A stretch of DNA of 64,000 nt, taken from the NCBI RefSeq assembly GCF_000359745.1, contig NZ_AQHN01000001.1, positions 38,442 to 102,441 on the forward strand, given 5' to 3'. This document shows, one piece after another, positions 22,821-31,207 of this stretch (position 1 is its first letter; every line of letters starts with the position of its first letter). Under the pieces are notes generated by a model. That model was not told the DNA's origin. It saw only the letters and a program-made list of their open reading frames with translations, and searched no databases. This stretch comes from Rhizobium freirei PRF 81 (GTDB taxonomy: Bacteria > Pseudomonadota > Alphaproteobacteria > Rhizobiales > Rhizobiaceae). The translations under genes were made by a program, and so were the position numbers.

Positions 22821-24179
22821 ATGGGACGACTGGAAACTGGGATTCATAAAGGCAGGCTCACGCCCGCCGAATATGATGCAAACTTTTCCGATCTTCACCC
22901 GCGTCTCAACAAACACGAGGCGCTGGTCGCATCCGACCGATGCTATTTCTGCTACGACGCGCCGTGCATGACGGCCTGTCCGACATCCATCGACATTCCG
23001 ATGTTCATTCGCCAGATCTCGACGGGCAATCCGATCGGCTCGGCCAAGACGATCTTCGACCAGAACATCCTCGGCGGCATGTGCGCCCGCGTCTGTCCCA
23101 CCGAACAGCTCTGCGAGCAGGCTTGCGTGCGCAACACGGCCGAAGAGCGCCCTGTGGAAATCGGTCGGCTGCAACGCTATGCGACCGATACGGCCATGGC
23201 CGAAAACAAGCAGTTCTATTCGCGTGCCGAATCCACCGGCAAGAAGATCGCCGTCGTCGGCGCCGGCCCCGCCGGTCTTGCCTGTGCCCATCGTCTTGCC
23301 GTCAAGGGTCATGACGTCACTATCTTCGATGCCCGCGAAAAGGCCGGCGGCCTGAACGAATACGGCATCGCCACCTACAAGACGGTCGACGACTTCGCCC
23401 AGAAGGAAGTCGACTACGTGCTCGCCATCGGCGGCATCGAGGTCAAGAACGGCCAGGCGCTCGGCCGCGATTTCAGCCTTTCCGATCTGTCTTCGCAGTA
23501 TGACGCCGTCTTCCTCGGCCTCGGCCTTGCCGGCGTCAACGCGCTGCGCACCGAAGGCGAGGACCTCGATGGCGTCGCCGATGCTGTCGCCTACATCGCC
23601 GAGCTGCGCCAGGCCGGCAGCAAGGCCGACATCGCCATCGGCCGCCGCGTCGTCGTTCTCGGCGGCGGCATGACCGCGATCGACGCGGCCGTGCAGGCCA
23701 AGCTGCTCGGCGCCGAAGAGGTGACGATCTGCTATCGCCGCGGCAAGGAGCACATGAACGCCTCCGAGTTCGAGCAGGATCTGGCCGCCTCCAAGGGCGT
23801 CATCATCCGTCATTGGCTGGCACCGAAGCGCATCCTCGACAAGGACGGCAAGGTCGCCGGCATCGAAGTCGAATATACCGAACTGCGCGACGGCAAGCTC
23901 ACCGCCACCGGCGATGTCGGCATCATTGCCGCCGATCAGATCTTCAAGGCCATCGGCCAGACGTTCGAAGCATCGGGCCTCGGCGCGCTGCGCATGGAAT
24001 CCGGCCGCATCGCCATCGATGGCGAAGGCCGGACCTCGATCGAAGGCGTATGGGCCGGCGGCGACTGCGTGCTCGGCGGCGATGACCTGACGGTCTCGGC
24101 CGTAGCACAGGGTCGCGACGCGGCCGAATCTATCAACAATGCGCTCGCTGCCGCCAAGTCGGCCGCTGCAGTCGCCTGA
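22821..24179 (+). CDS. preT: NAD-dependent dihydropyrimidine dehydrogenase, FAD/NAD subunit PreT
   Basis: A 452-residue protein of the glutamate-synthase small-subunit-like class. N-terminal cysteine clusters for two [4Fe-4S] centres are CYFCYDAPCMTACPTSIDIP and MCARVCPTEQLCEQAC. FAD-binding VVGAGPAGLACAHRLA (about residue 148) and NAD-binding VVLGGGMTAIDAA (about 276) motifs follow, then the terminal GVWAGGDCVLGGDDLTVSAV. With PreA it reduces uracil or thymine to the 5,6-dihydro compound, the first step of the reductive pyrimidine pathway, by passing NAD(P)H electrons to PreA. preA follows 13 bp downstream. The start has GAGGGAAC upstream. Confidence 0.93.
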   Translation: MGRLETGIHKGRLTPAEYDANFSDLHPRLNKHEALVASDRCYFCYDAPCMTACPTSIDIPMFIRQISTGNPIGSAKTIFDQNILGGMCARVCPTEQLCEQACVRNTAEERPVEIGRLQRYATDTAMAENKQFYSRAESTGKKIAVVGAGPAGLACAHRLAVKGHDVTIFDAREKAGGLNEYGIATYKTVDDFAQKEVDYVLAIGGIEVKNGQALGRDFSLSDLSSQYDAVFLGLGLAGVNALRTEGEDLDGVADAVAYIAELRQAGSKADIAIGRRVVVLGGGMTAIDAAVQAKLLGAEEVTICYRRGKEHMNASEFEQDLAASKGVIIRHWLAPKRILDKDGKVAGIEVEYTELRDGKLTATGDVGIIAADQIFKAIGQTFEASGLGALRMESGRIAIDGEGRTSIEGVWAGGDCVLGGDDLTVSAVAQGRDAAESINNALAAAKSAAAVA

Positions 24180-24192
24180 AAGGAGAACCGAC

Positions 24193-25506
24193 ATGGCTGA
24201 TCTCCGCAATAACTTCATCGGCATCAAATCGCCGAACCCGTTCTGGCTTGCCTCCGCGCCGCCGACCGACAAGGCCTACAACGTCGAACGCGCCTTCAAG
24301 GCGGGCTGGGGCGGCGTCGTCTGGAAGACGCTCGGCGAGGAAGGACCGCCCGTCGTCAACGTCAACGGCCCGCGCTACGGCGCGATCTGGGGGGCCGACC
24401 GCCGCCTGCTCGGCCTTAATAACATCGAGCTGATCACCGACCGCGACCTCTACACCAACCTGCGCGAAATGAAGCAGGTGAAGATGAATTGGCCGGATCG
24501 CGCGCTCATCGCCTCGATCATGGTGCCTTGTGAGGAACAGGCCTGGAAGGCCATCCTGCCGCTGGTCGAAGAGACCGGAGCTGACGGCATCGAGCTCAAC
24601 TTCGGCTGTCCGCACGGCATGTCCGAGCGCGGTATGGGCTCCGCGGTCGGGCAGGTGCCGGAGTATATCGAGATGGTCGTGCGCTGGTGCAAGCAGTACA
24701 CCCGCATGCCCGTCATCACCAAGCTGACGCCCAACATCACCGACATCCGCAAGCCCGCCCGCGCCGCCAAGGCCGGCGGCACCGATGCCGTGTCGCTGAT
24801 CAACACGATCAACTCGATCGTCTCGGTCGATCTCGACAGCTTCGCCCCCAATCCGACCGTCGGCGGCAAGGGTAGTCACGGCGGCTATTGCGGCCCGGCC
24901 GTCAAGCCGATCGCGCTCAACATGGTGGCCGAGATCGCCCGCGATCCCGAAACCCGTGGCCTGCCGATATCAGGCATCGGCGGCGTCACCACCTGGCGCG
25001 ATGCGGCGGAATTCTTGGCTCTCGGCGCCGGCAACGTGCAGGTCTGCACGGCGGCCATGACCTACGGCTTCAAGATCGTCGAGGAGATGATTTCGGGCCT
25101 TTCCGACTGGATGGACGAAAAGGGTCACCGCAGCCTGGACGATATCATCGCCCGTGCTGTTCCGAACGTCTCCGACTGGCAGTATCTCAACCTCAACTAC
25201 ATCGCCAAGGCGAAGATCGATCAGGACGCCTGCATCAAGTGCGGCCGTTGCTACATCGCCTGCGAGGACACCTCGCATCAGGCGATCACCAACATGGTCG
25301 ACGGCGCCAGACATTTCGAGGTGATGGACGAGGAATGCGTCGGCTGCAATCTCTGCGTCAGCGTCTGTCCTGTTGAGAACTGCATCACTATGGAAGAGCT
25401 GCCGGCAGGCAGCCTCGACAAGCGCACCGGCAAGATCGTCGACCCGAACTATGCCAACTGGACGACCCATCCGAACAACCCGATGGCGCGGCAGGCAGCG
25501 GAATAA
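24193..25506 (+). CDS. preA: Dihydropyrimidine dehydrogenase, catalytic subunit PreA
   Basis: A 437-residue subunit: a dihydroorotate-dehydrogenase-like FMN TIM barrel (NPFWLASAPPTDKAYNVERA, GIELNFGCPHGMSERGMGSA, PISGIGGVTTWRDAAEFLAL) followed by a ferredoxin domain with two [4Fe-4S] motifs (CIKCGRCYIACEDTSHQ and CVGCNLCVSVCPVENC). It holds the pyrimidine active site. The start at 24193 has AAAGGAG 9 nt upstream. It is coupled to preT, and with the hydantoinase/amidohydrolase genes at 26596-29352 completes the route from uracil to beta-alanine. rutR converges from the right. Confidence 0.94.
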   Translation: MADLRNNFIGIKSPNPFWLASAPPTDKAYNVERAFKAGWGGVVWKTLGEEGPPVVNVNGPRYGAIWGADRRLLGLNNIELITDRDLYTNLREMKQVKMNWPDRALIASIMVPCEEQAWKAILPLVEETGADGIELNFGCPHGMSERGMGSAVGQVPEYIEMVVRWCKQYTRMPVITKLTPNITDIRKPARAAKAGGTDAVSLINTINSIVSVDLDSFAPNPTVGGKGSHGGYCGPAVKPIALNMVAEIARDPETRGLPISGIGGVTTWRDAAEFLALGAGNVQVCTAAMTYGFKIVEEMISGLSDWMDEKGHRSLDDIIARAVPNVSDWQYLNLNYIAKAKIDQDACIKCGRCYIACEDTSHQAITNMVDGARHFEVMDEECVGCNLCVSVCPVENCITMEELPAGSLDKRTGKIVDPNYANWTTHPNNPMARQAAE

Positions 25507-25643
25507 TAGGGGCAATATCCGGGTTGGTGCTACAGGGCGGTCGCAGCTTGCTGCGGTCGCCGCTGGCGTTGATCACAAGAAAACGGAGCTGAGTTCGCTC
25601 ACCGCCAAGTACGGCACGATTCCTTCACGGATTGCGCCGCCGC

Positions 25644-26288
25644 TCATGACCGGCGGATGCCGAGACCGTCGACGAAGAGCTTTTCCAGATAGCGGGCGGC
25701 ATCCTCGAATCGCCCCTCGCCCGCATGTTCTTGCCCCAGGACGGCGCGCACCTGCACGTCGAAGTCGGCATAATGCTGCGTGGTCGACCAGATCGAGAAG
25801 ATCAGGTGATAGGGATCGCATTTGGTGATCTTGCCGGCCGTTGCCCAAGCGCGGATGACTTCGGCCTTCTCATCGACAAGGGCTTTCAGCGGCCCGCGTA
25901 GCTCGTCCTCGACATGCGGCGCGCCCTGCAGCATTTCATTGGCGAAAAGCCGGCTTTCGCGGGGGAAATCGCGCGCCATTTCGAGTTTTCGGCGGATGTA
26001 GGAGCGGATTTCGCTTTCGGGATTGCCGTTGGCATCGAAGGCGCGCAGCGGCTCCAGCCAGGTAAACAGCACGCGGTCGATCAGCGCCCGATGCATCGCT
26101 TCCTTGGTGCGGAAATAATAGAGAAGATTCGGCTTTGACATGCCGGCGACTTCGGCAATCTGGTCGATGGTCGTGCCGCGGAAGCCGTTTACGGAAAATA
26201 CATCCAGCGCAGCCTCGAGTATGATTTCCTCTTTCTCTTCCTGGATTCGGGTGCGGCGCTGGGTCTTGGCGGCTCTGGGGATGGCCAT
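25644..26288 (-). CDS. rutR: TetR-family regulator RutR (pyrimidine-responsive)
   Basis: A 214-residue TetR repressor with helix-turn-helix GTTIDQIAEVAGMSKPNLLY (about residues 40-60) and the RutR-type C-terminal domain (LFANEMLQGAPHVEDELRGP, WSTTQHYADFDVQV). RutR of E. coli binds TTGACCAnnTGGTCAA and is released by uracil or thymine. A near-perfect copy lies at 26434-26449 between this gene and the amidohydrolase gene. The flanking genes are pyrimidine-catabolic on both sides, supporting the name. Confidence 0.9.
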   Translation of the reverse strand: MAIPRAAKTQRRTRIQEEKEEIILEAALDVFSVNGFRGTTIDQIAEVAGMSKPNLLYYFRTKEAMHRALIDRVLFTWLEPLRAFDANGNPESEIRSYIRRKLEMARDFPRESRLFANEMLQGAPHVEDELRGPLKALVDEKAEVIRAWATAGKITKCDPYHLIFSIWSTTQHYADFDVQVRAVLGQEHAGEGRFEDAARYLEKLFVDGLGIRRS

Positions 26289-26595
26289 GTGTGCTCTGTT
26301 TCTCCTTGAAATCCAAGCCTTTCGGCCGAGCTCTCATTCACCCTGTCGATGCATCGAATTTAGGCAATCGCCTGAAATTTTATCGGAAATTTTCGTGCTT
26401 TTCGTCTTGAGCCGCGCCACGGAAGTTGTAATGTTTACCAATCGGTCAAATTATCTGTCAGATGTTTCTTAAAGGCAACTGGCGATTTTCCGGGCGAGAA
26501 AAACAAGACGCCGCTCCGGAATCTGGAATAAGACCAACGGGAACAATCGGGCATGCACCTTGCGTGCCCAAAGACAAACAGGTGAGGATAGCATC
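26289..26595. other. Divergent regulatory region rutR / pyrimidine amidohydrolase
   Basis: These 307 bp hold the RutR-type operator at 26434-26449 and otherwise no gene. The minus-strand side before rutR shows a TTTCTCCTT ribosome binding site complement next to its ATG. No other strong element is seen. Confidence 0.6.
26434..26449. promoter_or_regulatory. RutR operator
   Basis: TTTACCAATCGGTCAA matches the RutR consensus TTGACCAnnTGGTCAA at 12 of 14 defined positions. It lies 147 bp before rutR and 147 bp before the amidohydrolase start, so it can serve both. Confidence 0.75.
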
Positions 26596-27849
26596 ATGGT
26601 GGCAGCGCCAGGAGAGAACATGCGTATCAATGGCGATCGCCTTTGGGATACGCTGATGGACATGGCGAAGATCGGCCCCGGCATTGCCGGCGGCAACAAT
26701 CGCCAAACGCTGACCGATGCCGACGCCGAGGGACGTAGCCTTTTCAAGACATGGTGCGACAAGGCCGGCATGACCGTCGGCGTCGACAAGATGGGCACGA
26801 TGTTCGCGACCCGCGCCGGCACCGACCCGAACGCGCTGCCTGTCTATGTCGGCTCGCATCTCGATACGCAGCCGACCGGCGGCAAGTATGACGGCGTTCT
26901 CGGCGTGCTCGCTGCGCTCGAAGTCGTCCGCACGATGAACGACCTCGGCATCAAGACCAAGCATCCGATCGTGGTCACCAACTGGGCCAACGAAGAAGGC
27001 GCGCGCTTTGCGCCCGCCATGCTGGCCTCGGGCGTTTTCGCCGGCATGCATACGCTGGAATATGCCTATGGCCGCAAGGACCCGGACGGCAAGACCTATG
27101 GCGACGAGCTGAAGCGTATCGGCTGGCTCGGCGACGAAGAAGTCGGCGCCCGCAAGATGCATGCCTATTTCGAATATCACATCGAGCAGGGCCCGATCCT
27201 CGAAGCCGAAAACAAGACCATCGGCGTCGTCACGCACTGTCAGGGCCTGTGGTGGCTGGAATTCACCCTGACCGGCAAGGAAGCGCATACCGGCTCGACG
27301 CCGATGGCGATGCGCGTCAATGCCGGCCTTGCCATGTCGCGGATCGTCGAGATGGTGCAGAGCGTGGCGATGGAAAACCAGCCGGGCGCCGTCGGCGGCG
27401 TCGGCCAGGTCTTCTTCTCACCGAATTCGCGCAACGTCCTGCCTGGCAAGGTGGTCTTCACGGTCGACATCCGCACCCCGGACAAGGCAAAGCTCGATCG
27501 CATGCGTGCCAGGATCGAAGCGGAGGCGAAAGAGCTCTGCGATGGTCTTGGCGTCGGCTGCTCGGTCGAAGCCATCGGCCATTTCGAACCGGTGACCTTC
27601 GATCCGAAGCTCGTTACATCGGTGCGCAACGCAGCCGAGAAGCTCGGCTACAGCCACATGAACATCATCTCCGGCGCCGGTCACGATGCCTGCTGGGCCG
27701 CGAAGGTCGCTCCCGCCACGATGGTCATGTGCCCCTGCGTCGGTGGCCTCTCGCACAACGAAGCCGAAGAAATCTCCAAGGAATGGGCCGCCGCCGGCGC
27801 GGATGTGCTGTTCCACGCAGTCGTCGAGACGGCGGAGATCGTGGCCTGA
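26596..27849 (+). CDS. N-carbamoyl-beta-alanine amidohydrolase (Zn-dependent, M20/hyuC type)
   Basis: A 417-residue dinuclear metal amidase of the allantoate amidohydrolase/beta-ureidopropionase group. It has GSHLDTQPTGGKYDGVLGVL (metal His/Asp), NEEGARFAPAMLASGVFAG (Glu pair), FEYHIEQGPILE and the terminal ISGAGHDACWAAKV with its metal histidine. Pathway context assigns the last step: N-carbamoyl-beta-alanine (or the methyl derivative) to beta-amino acid, CO2 and NH3. ATG 26596 is chosen for GAGG 8 nt upstream; an ATG at 26620 is possible. The dihydropyrimidinase gene follows after 48 bp, and the RutR operator lies upstream. Confidence 0.9.
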   Translation: MVAAPGENMRINGDRLWDTLMDMAKIGPGIAGGNNRQTLTDADAEGRSLFKTWCDKAGMTVGVDKMGTMFATRAGTDPNALPVYVGSHLDTQPTGGKYDGVLGVLAALEVVRTMNDLGIKTKHPIVVTNWANEEGARFAPAMLASGVFAGMHTLEYAYGRKDPDGKTYGDELKRIGWLGDEEVGARKMHAYFEYHIEQGPILEAENKTIGVVTHCQGLWWLEFTLTGKEAHTGSTPMAMRVNAGLAMSRIVEMVQSVAMENQPGAVGGVGQVFFSPNSRNVLPGKVVFTVDIRTPDKAKLDRMRARIEAEAKELCDGLGVGCSVEAIGHFEPVTFDPKLVTSVRNAAEKLGYSHMNIISGAGHDACWAAKVAPATMVMCPCVGGLSHNEAEEISKEWAAAGADVLFHAVVETAEIVA

Positions 27850-27897
27850 CGGCCACGATTCCCAACATCGGAATTTCACACATCTGGAGCATGCGCC

Positions 27898-29352
27898 ATG
27901 AGCACAGTCATCAAGGGTGGAACCATCGTCACGGCCGACCTGACCTATAAGGCGGACGTCAAGATCGACGGCGGCAAGATCGTCGAAATCGGGCAGAATC
28001 TCTCGGGCAACGAAGTGCTGGATGCCTCCGGCTGCTACGTCATGCCCGGCGGCATCGATCCGCACACTCATCTCGAAATGCCGTTCATGGGCACCTATTC
28101 CTCCGACGATTTCGAAAGCGGCACGCGGGCAGCCTTGGCCGGCGGCACAACGATGGTGGTGGATTTTGCGCTCCCCTCGCCCGGCCAGTCGCTACTCGAA
28201 GCGCTGACCATGTGGGACAACAAGTCCACCCGCGCGAATTGCGACTATTCCTTCCACATGGCGATCACCTGGTGGGGCGAACAGGTCTTCAACGAGATGG
28301 AAGCCGTCGTCCGCGACAAGGGCATCAACACCTTCAAGCATTTCATGGCCTACAAGGGCGCGCTGATGGTGGATGACGACGAGATGTTCTCTTCCTTCCA
28401 GCGCTGTGCCGAGCTCGGCGCATTGCCGCTCGTCCACGCCGAAAACGGCGACGTGGTCGCGCAGATGCAGGCAAAGCTGCTGGCCGCAGAGAATAACGGA
28501 CCGGAAGCGCATGCCTATTCCCGCCCCGCGGAGGTCGAAGGCGAGGCAACGAACCGCGCCATCATGATCGCCGATATGGCCGGCTCGCCGGTCTATATCG
28601 TCCATACCTCCTGCGAGCAGGCGCATGAAGCCATTCGCCGCGCCCGCCAGAAGGGCATGCGCGTCTATGGCGAGCCGCTGATCCAGCACCTGACGCTCGA
28701 CGAAAGCGAATATGCCAATCCGGATTGGGACCATGCCGCCCGCCGCGTCATGTCGCCGCCATTCCGCAACAAGCAGCATCAGGACAGCCTCTGGGCCGGC
28801 CTTGCCTCGGGTTCGCTACAGGTGGTCGCGACCGACCACTGCGCGTTCACGACCGAGCAGAAGCGCTTCGGCATCAACGACTTCACCAAGATCCCGAACG
28901 GCACCGGCGGCCTTGAAGACCGCATGCCGATGCTCTGGACCCACGGCGTCAACACCGGCCGCCTGACGATGAACGAATTCGTCGCCGTCACCTCCACCAA
29001 CATCGCCAAGATCCTCAACATCTATCCGAAAAAGGGCGCGATCCTCGTCGGCGCCGATGCCGATATCGTCGTGTGGGATCCGAAGCGTTCGAAGACCATC
29101 GCCGCCAAGACGCAGCAGTCGTCGATCGACTACAACGTCTTTGAGGGCAAGGAAGTGACCGGCCTGCCGCGCTACACGCTGACGCGCGGCGTCGTCGCCA
29201 TCGAGGAAGGCGCGGTCAAGACGAAGGAAGGCCACGGCGAGTTCGTCAAGCGCGATCCCTTCACCGCCGCCAACCGGGCGCTTTCGACCTGGAAGGAAGT
29301 CACCGCGCCGCGCAAGGTTCAGCGCAGCGGCATCCCCGCCAGCGGGGTATAA
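27898..29352 (+). CDS. Dihydropyrimidinase
   Basis: A 484-residue cyclic amidohydrolase. Metal ligands and motifs are visible: GGIDPHTHLEMPFMG (HxH, about residue 58), FKHFMAYKGALMVDDDE with the carboxylatable Lys near 149-153, LPLVHAENGDVV and YIVHTSCEQAH (metal histidines), VATDHCAFTTEQK (catalytic Asp). It hydrolyses 5,6-dihydrouracil or dihydrothymine to the N-carbamoyl-beta-amino acid, between PreTA and the amidohydrolase. It is read in the same direction 48 bp after that gene. A RIME-like repeat begins about 35 bp after the stop. Confidence 0.94.
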   Translation: MSTVIKGGTIVTADLTYKADVKIDGGKIVEIGQNLSGNEVLDASGCYVMPGGIDPHTHLEMPFMGTYSSDDFESGTRAALAGGTTMVVDFALPSPGQSLLEALTMWDNKSTRANCDYSFHMAITWWGEQVFNEMEAVVRDKGINTFKHFMAYKGALMVDDDEMFSSFQRCAELGALPLVHAENGDVVAQMQAKLLAAENNGPEAHAYSRPAEVEGEATNRAIMIADMAGSPVYIVHTSCEQAHEAIRRARQKGMRVYGEPLIQHLTLDESEYANPDWDHAARRVMSPPFRNKQHQDSLWAGLASGSLQVVATDHCAFTTEQKRFGINDFTKIPNGTGGLEDRMPMLWTHGVNTGRLTMNEFVAVTSTNIAKILNIYPKKGAILVGADADIVVWDPKRSKTIAAKTQQSSIDYNVFEGKEVTGLPRYTLTRGVVAIEEGAVKTKEGHGEFVKRDPFTAANRALSTWKEVTAPRKVQRSGIPASGV

Positions 29353-29390
29353 AGCTTGGGCACGGCACTTCGGCTCATCGGCCGCCTAGG

Positions 29391-29489
29391 GCAATTCCAG
29401 GAAAAGTGCGTAGCGGTTTTCCGTCCGGAATTGCGTAAAAACAAGGCGATAGAGCATTTTCGCGATTCGAGGAAAAGCGAAACGGCTCT
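29391..29489 (+). repeat. RIME-like intergenic repeat, copy B
   Basis: The repeat is about 99 bp in two modules. Module 1 is AATTCCAGGAAAAGTGCGTA then GCGGTTTTCCGTCCGGAATT (imperfect palindrome). Module 2, from AGAGCATTTTCGCGATTCGA to GCGAAACGGCTCT, is a hairpin with AGAGC/GCTCT ends. Copy C at 63898-64000 is the same sequence inverted. The right end overlaps the stop codon of the cupin gene. Confidence 0.8.
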
Positions 29490-29901
29490 AGCGCGGCACA
29501 TACCGCTCCAAATCCGGCAGCAGAACCACGCTTTCCTGCTCGTTCGGATCGGTGCGGGCGATGACGGCTGTCGCCGGCTGGTCGCTGAGGTTGGCGGGAA
29601 GATGCGGAACGCCTGCCGGAATATAGAACATCTCGCCCTCGCGAACGATGACGTGCTCTTCCAGTTGGTCGCCGAACCAGCAATGCGTCTCGCCGGAAAT
29701 CGCGTAGATCGCCGTTTCATGCGAGGCATGAAGATGCGCCTTGGCGCGGCCGCCCGGCGGGATGGTCAAAAGATGCATGCAGATCCCTGTCGAGCCCACT
29801 GTCTCGGCGGCGATCCCTTCAAAATAGTTGAGGCCCTGTTTTCCGGCATAGGTGCTGCCGGGCCGCACGACACGGCAGGTGGGCTTCGATGAAAGACGCA
29901 T
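29488..29901 (-). CDS. Cupin-domain protein
   Basis: A 137-residue single-domain cupin. Motif 1 is GGRAKAHLHASHETAIYAISG (metal ligands HxHx4E-like: His, His, Glu) and motif 2 is FYIPAGVPHLPANLS (PxGxxH). Cupins of this size bind a metal and act on small molecules or serve as sensors; the substrate is unknown. The start at 29901 has GGGGAG 9 nt upstream. It converges on the dihydropyrimidinase gene and is divergent from the pyrimidine-linked ABC transporter, so a role with that transporter is only a guess. Confidence 0.8.
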   Translation of the reverse strand: MRLSSKPTCRVVRPGSTYAGKQGLNYFEGIAAETVGSTGICMHLLTIPPGGRAKAHLHASHETAIYAISGETHCWFGDQLEEHVIVREGEMFYIPAGVPHLPANLSDQPATAVIARTDPNEQESVVLLPDLERYVPR

Positions 29902-30025
29902 GGCATTGCTCCCCTGGATCCAGCAGCCGCAAGGCACCCTCGCCAATCCAGGCTGCAGCAATGTCAGACACGATAACACGCAATCCGCCCCGACCGAGCG
30001 GAGAAAACAGGACTGGTAGGTGTTA

Positions 30026-30817
30026 ATGACGTCATCCGCTTCTTCCGTCGTCGCCGCGCGGAATCTCTGTCTCACCTACGATACGAACGACGGGCCGGTG
30101 CATGCACTGAGCAACGTCGACCTCGACGTTCGCAAGGGCGATTTCGTCTCCTTCATCGGCCCTTCGGGCTGCGGCAAGACCACCTTCCTGCGGGTCATCG
30201 CCGATCTCGAACGCAAGAGCTCGGGCGATATCACCGTCAACGGCATGTCGCCGGAAGAAGCCCGTAAGGCGCGTGCCTACGGCTATGTCTTCCAGGCGGC
30301 CGCCCTCTATCCCTGGCGCACCATCGAAAAGAACATCGCTCTGCCGCTCGAGATCATGGGCTATGACAAAAACGAACAGGACAAGCGCATCGCGCAGACG
30401 TTGGAACTCGTCAATCTCAGCGGCTTCGAGAAGAAATTCCCCTGGCAGCTCTCGGGCGGCATGCAGCAGCGCGCCTCGATTGCCCGCGCGCTGGCCTTCG
30501 ATGCCGATCTCCTGCTGATGGACGAGCCCTTCGGCGCGCTTGACGAAATCGTCCGCGACCACCTCAACGAACAATTGCTGAAGCTGTGGAAGCGGACGAA
30601 CAAGACCATATGCTTCGTCACGCACTCCATCCCGGAGGCGGTCTACCTGTCCACCAAAATCGTCGTCATGTCACCCCGTCCGGGCCGTGTTACCGACGTT
30701 ATCGAATCGACGCTGCCGACGGAACGGCCGCTCGGCATTCGCGAAACGCCCGAATTCCTGGAAATCGCCCATCGGGTCCGCGAAGGTTTGAGAGCGGGGC
30801 ATAGCTATGAGGAATAG
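30026..30817 (+). CDS. ABC transporter ATP-binding protein (nitrate/taurine/HMP type)
   Basis: A 263-residue ATPase of the SsuB/TauB/ThiZ class with Walker A GPSGCGKTTF (about residue 48), Q-loop VFQAAALYPWRTIEKNIALP, signature LSGGMQQRASIARALA, Walker B LLLMDEPFGALDEI and H-loop CFVTHSIPEAVYL. It pairs with two permeases and an NMT1/THI5-type binding protein downstream (31204-34253). Its location straight after the pyrimidine-degradation genes suggests import of a pyrimidine or related heterocycle. The ATG at 30026 is preferred over an in-frame GTG at 30020. Confidence 0.9.
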   Translation: MTSSASSVVAARNLCLTYDTNDGPVHALSNVDLDVRKGDFVSFIGPSGCGKTTFLRVIADLERKSSGDITVNGMSPEEARKARAYGYVFQAAALYPWRTIEKNIALPLEIMGYDKNEQDKRIAQTLELVNLSGFEKKFPWQLSGGMQQRASIARALAFDADLLLMDEPFGALDEIVRDHLNEQLLKLWKRTNKTICFVTHSIPEAVYLSTKIVVMSPRPGRVTDVIESTLPTERPLGIRETPEFLEIAHRVREGLRAGHSYEE

Positions 30818-30858
30818 GATGATGGATAGCTCCGTCGCGCGACGGCCCCTCACCCTAA

Positions 30859-30884
30859 CCCTCTCCCCGTGCACGGGGAGAGGG
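30859..30884. repeat. Perfect 26-bp palindrome (intergenic repeat type)
   Basis: CCCTCTCCCCGTG and its exact complement CACGGGGAGAGGG are fused without loop. The surrounding CCCCTCACCCTAACCCTCTC and, 90 bp on, AACGGGGAGAAGG belong to an intergenic element common in alphaproteobacteria. It lies between the ATPase gene and the small membrane protein gene. Confidence 0.75.
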
Positions 30885-31039
30885 AATGACCTCGGCAAGC
30901 CCGCCAACCTCATCCGCCGATGGGAAGGCTGCAGGCGCCTCCATCCTCTTCTGCCCGCCAAAACGGGGAGAAGGTGGCCGCCCTTCAATAAGTACTCAGA
31001 AGACCGGATGAGGGGCAGCGCCATGACAGGAGGAGTGTT

Positions 31040-31207
31040 ATGAATCCGCAATTCCTCCTTTGGCTTGCCGGCGCGATGGCGATCTTCATCAGCGGAGCGA
31101 CTGCTTCGCGCGCCTATATCGCCAGCAACAACATACTGGTCCTGATCTCGGCGCTCGGCGTCGCCGCCATGGCATTGATGCTGCTCCCCGCGCAAGGGAG
31201 GACATGA
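31040..31207 (+). CDS. 55-residue membrane protein in the ABC transporter operon
   Basis: The ORF is ATG...TGA with a strong AGGAGG 4 nt before the ATG. It encodes MNPQFLLWLAGAMAIFISGA then a short polar turn (SRAYIASNN) and a second hydrophobic segment (ILVLISALGVAAMALMLL), so two membrane helices. Its stop overlaps the start of the next permease in an ATGA arrangement, which signals translational coupling. I do not recognise a family. Position between the ATPase and the first permease suggests a small accessory subunit of the importer. Confidence 0.78.
   Translation: MNPQFLLWLAGAMAIFISGATASRAYIASNNILVLISALGVAAMALMLLPAQGRT

Noticed and set aside
22818..24272. 484-codon minus-strand frame antisense to preT
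   Set aside because: preT has intact Fe-S, FAD and NAD motifs in the sense frame; the antisense product has no recognisable motif.
30850..30975. Repeated CCCCTCTCCCC/GGGGAGA strings suggestive of a CRISPR or phage element
   Set aside because: Only one palindrome plus a partial second module with no regular spacers; it fits a common alphaproteobacterial intergenic repeat.
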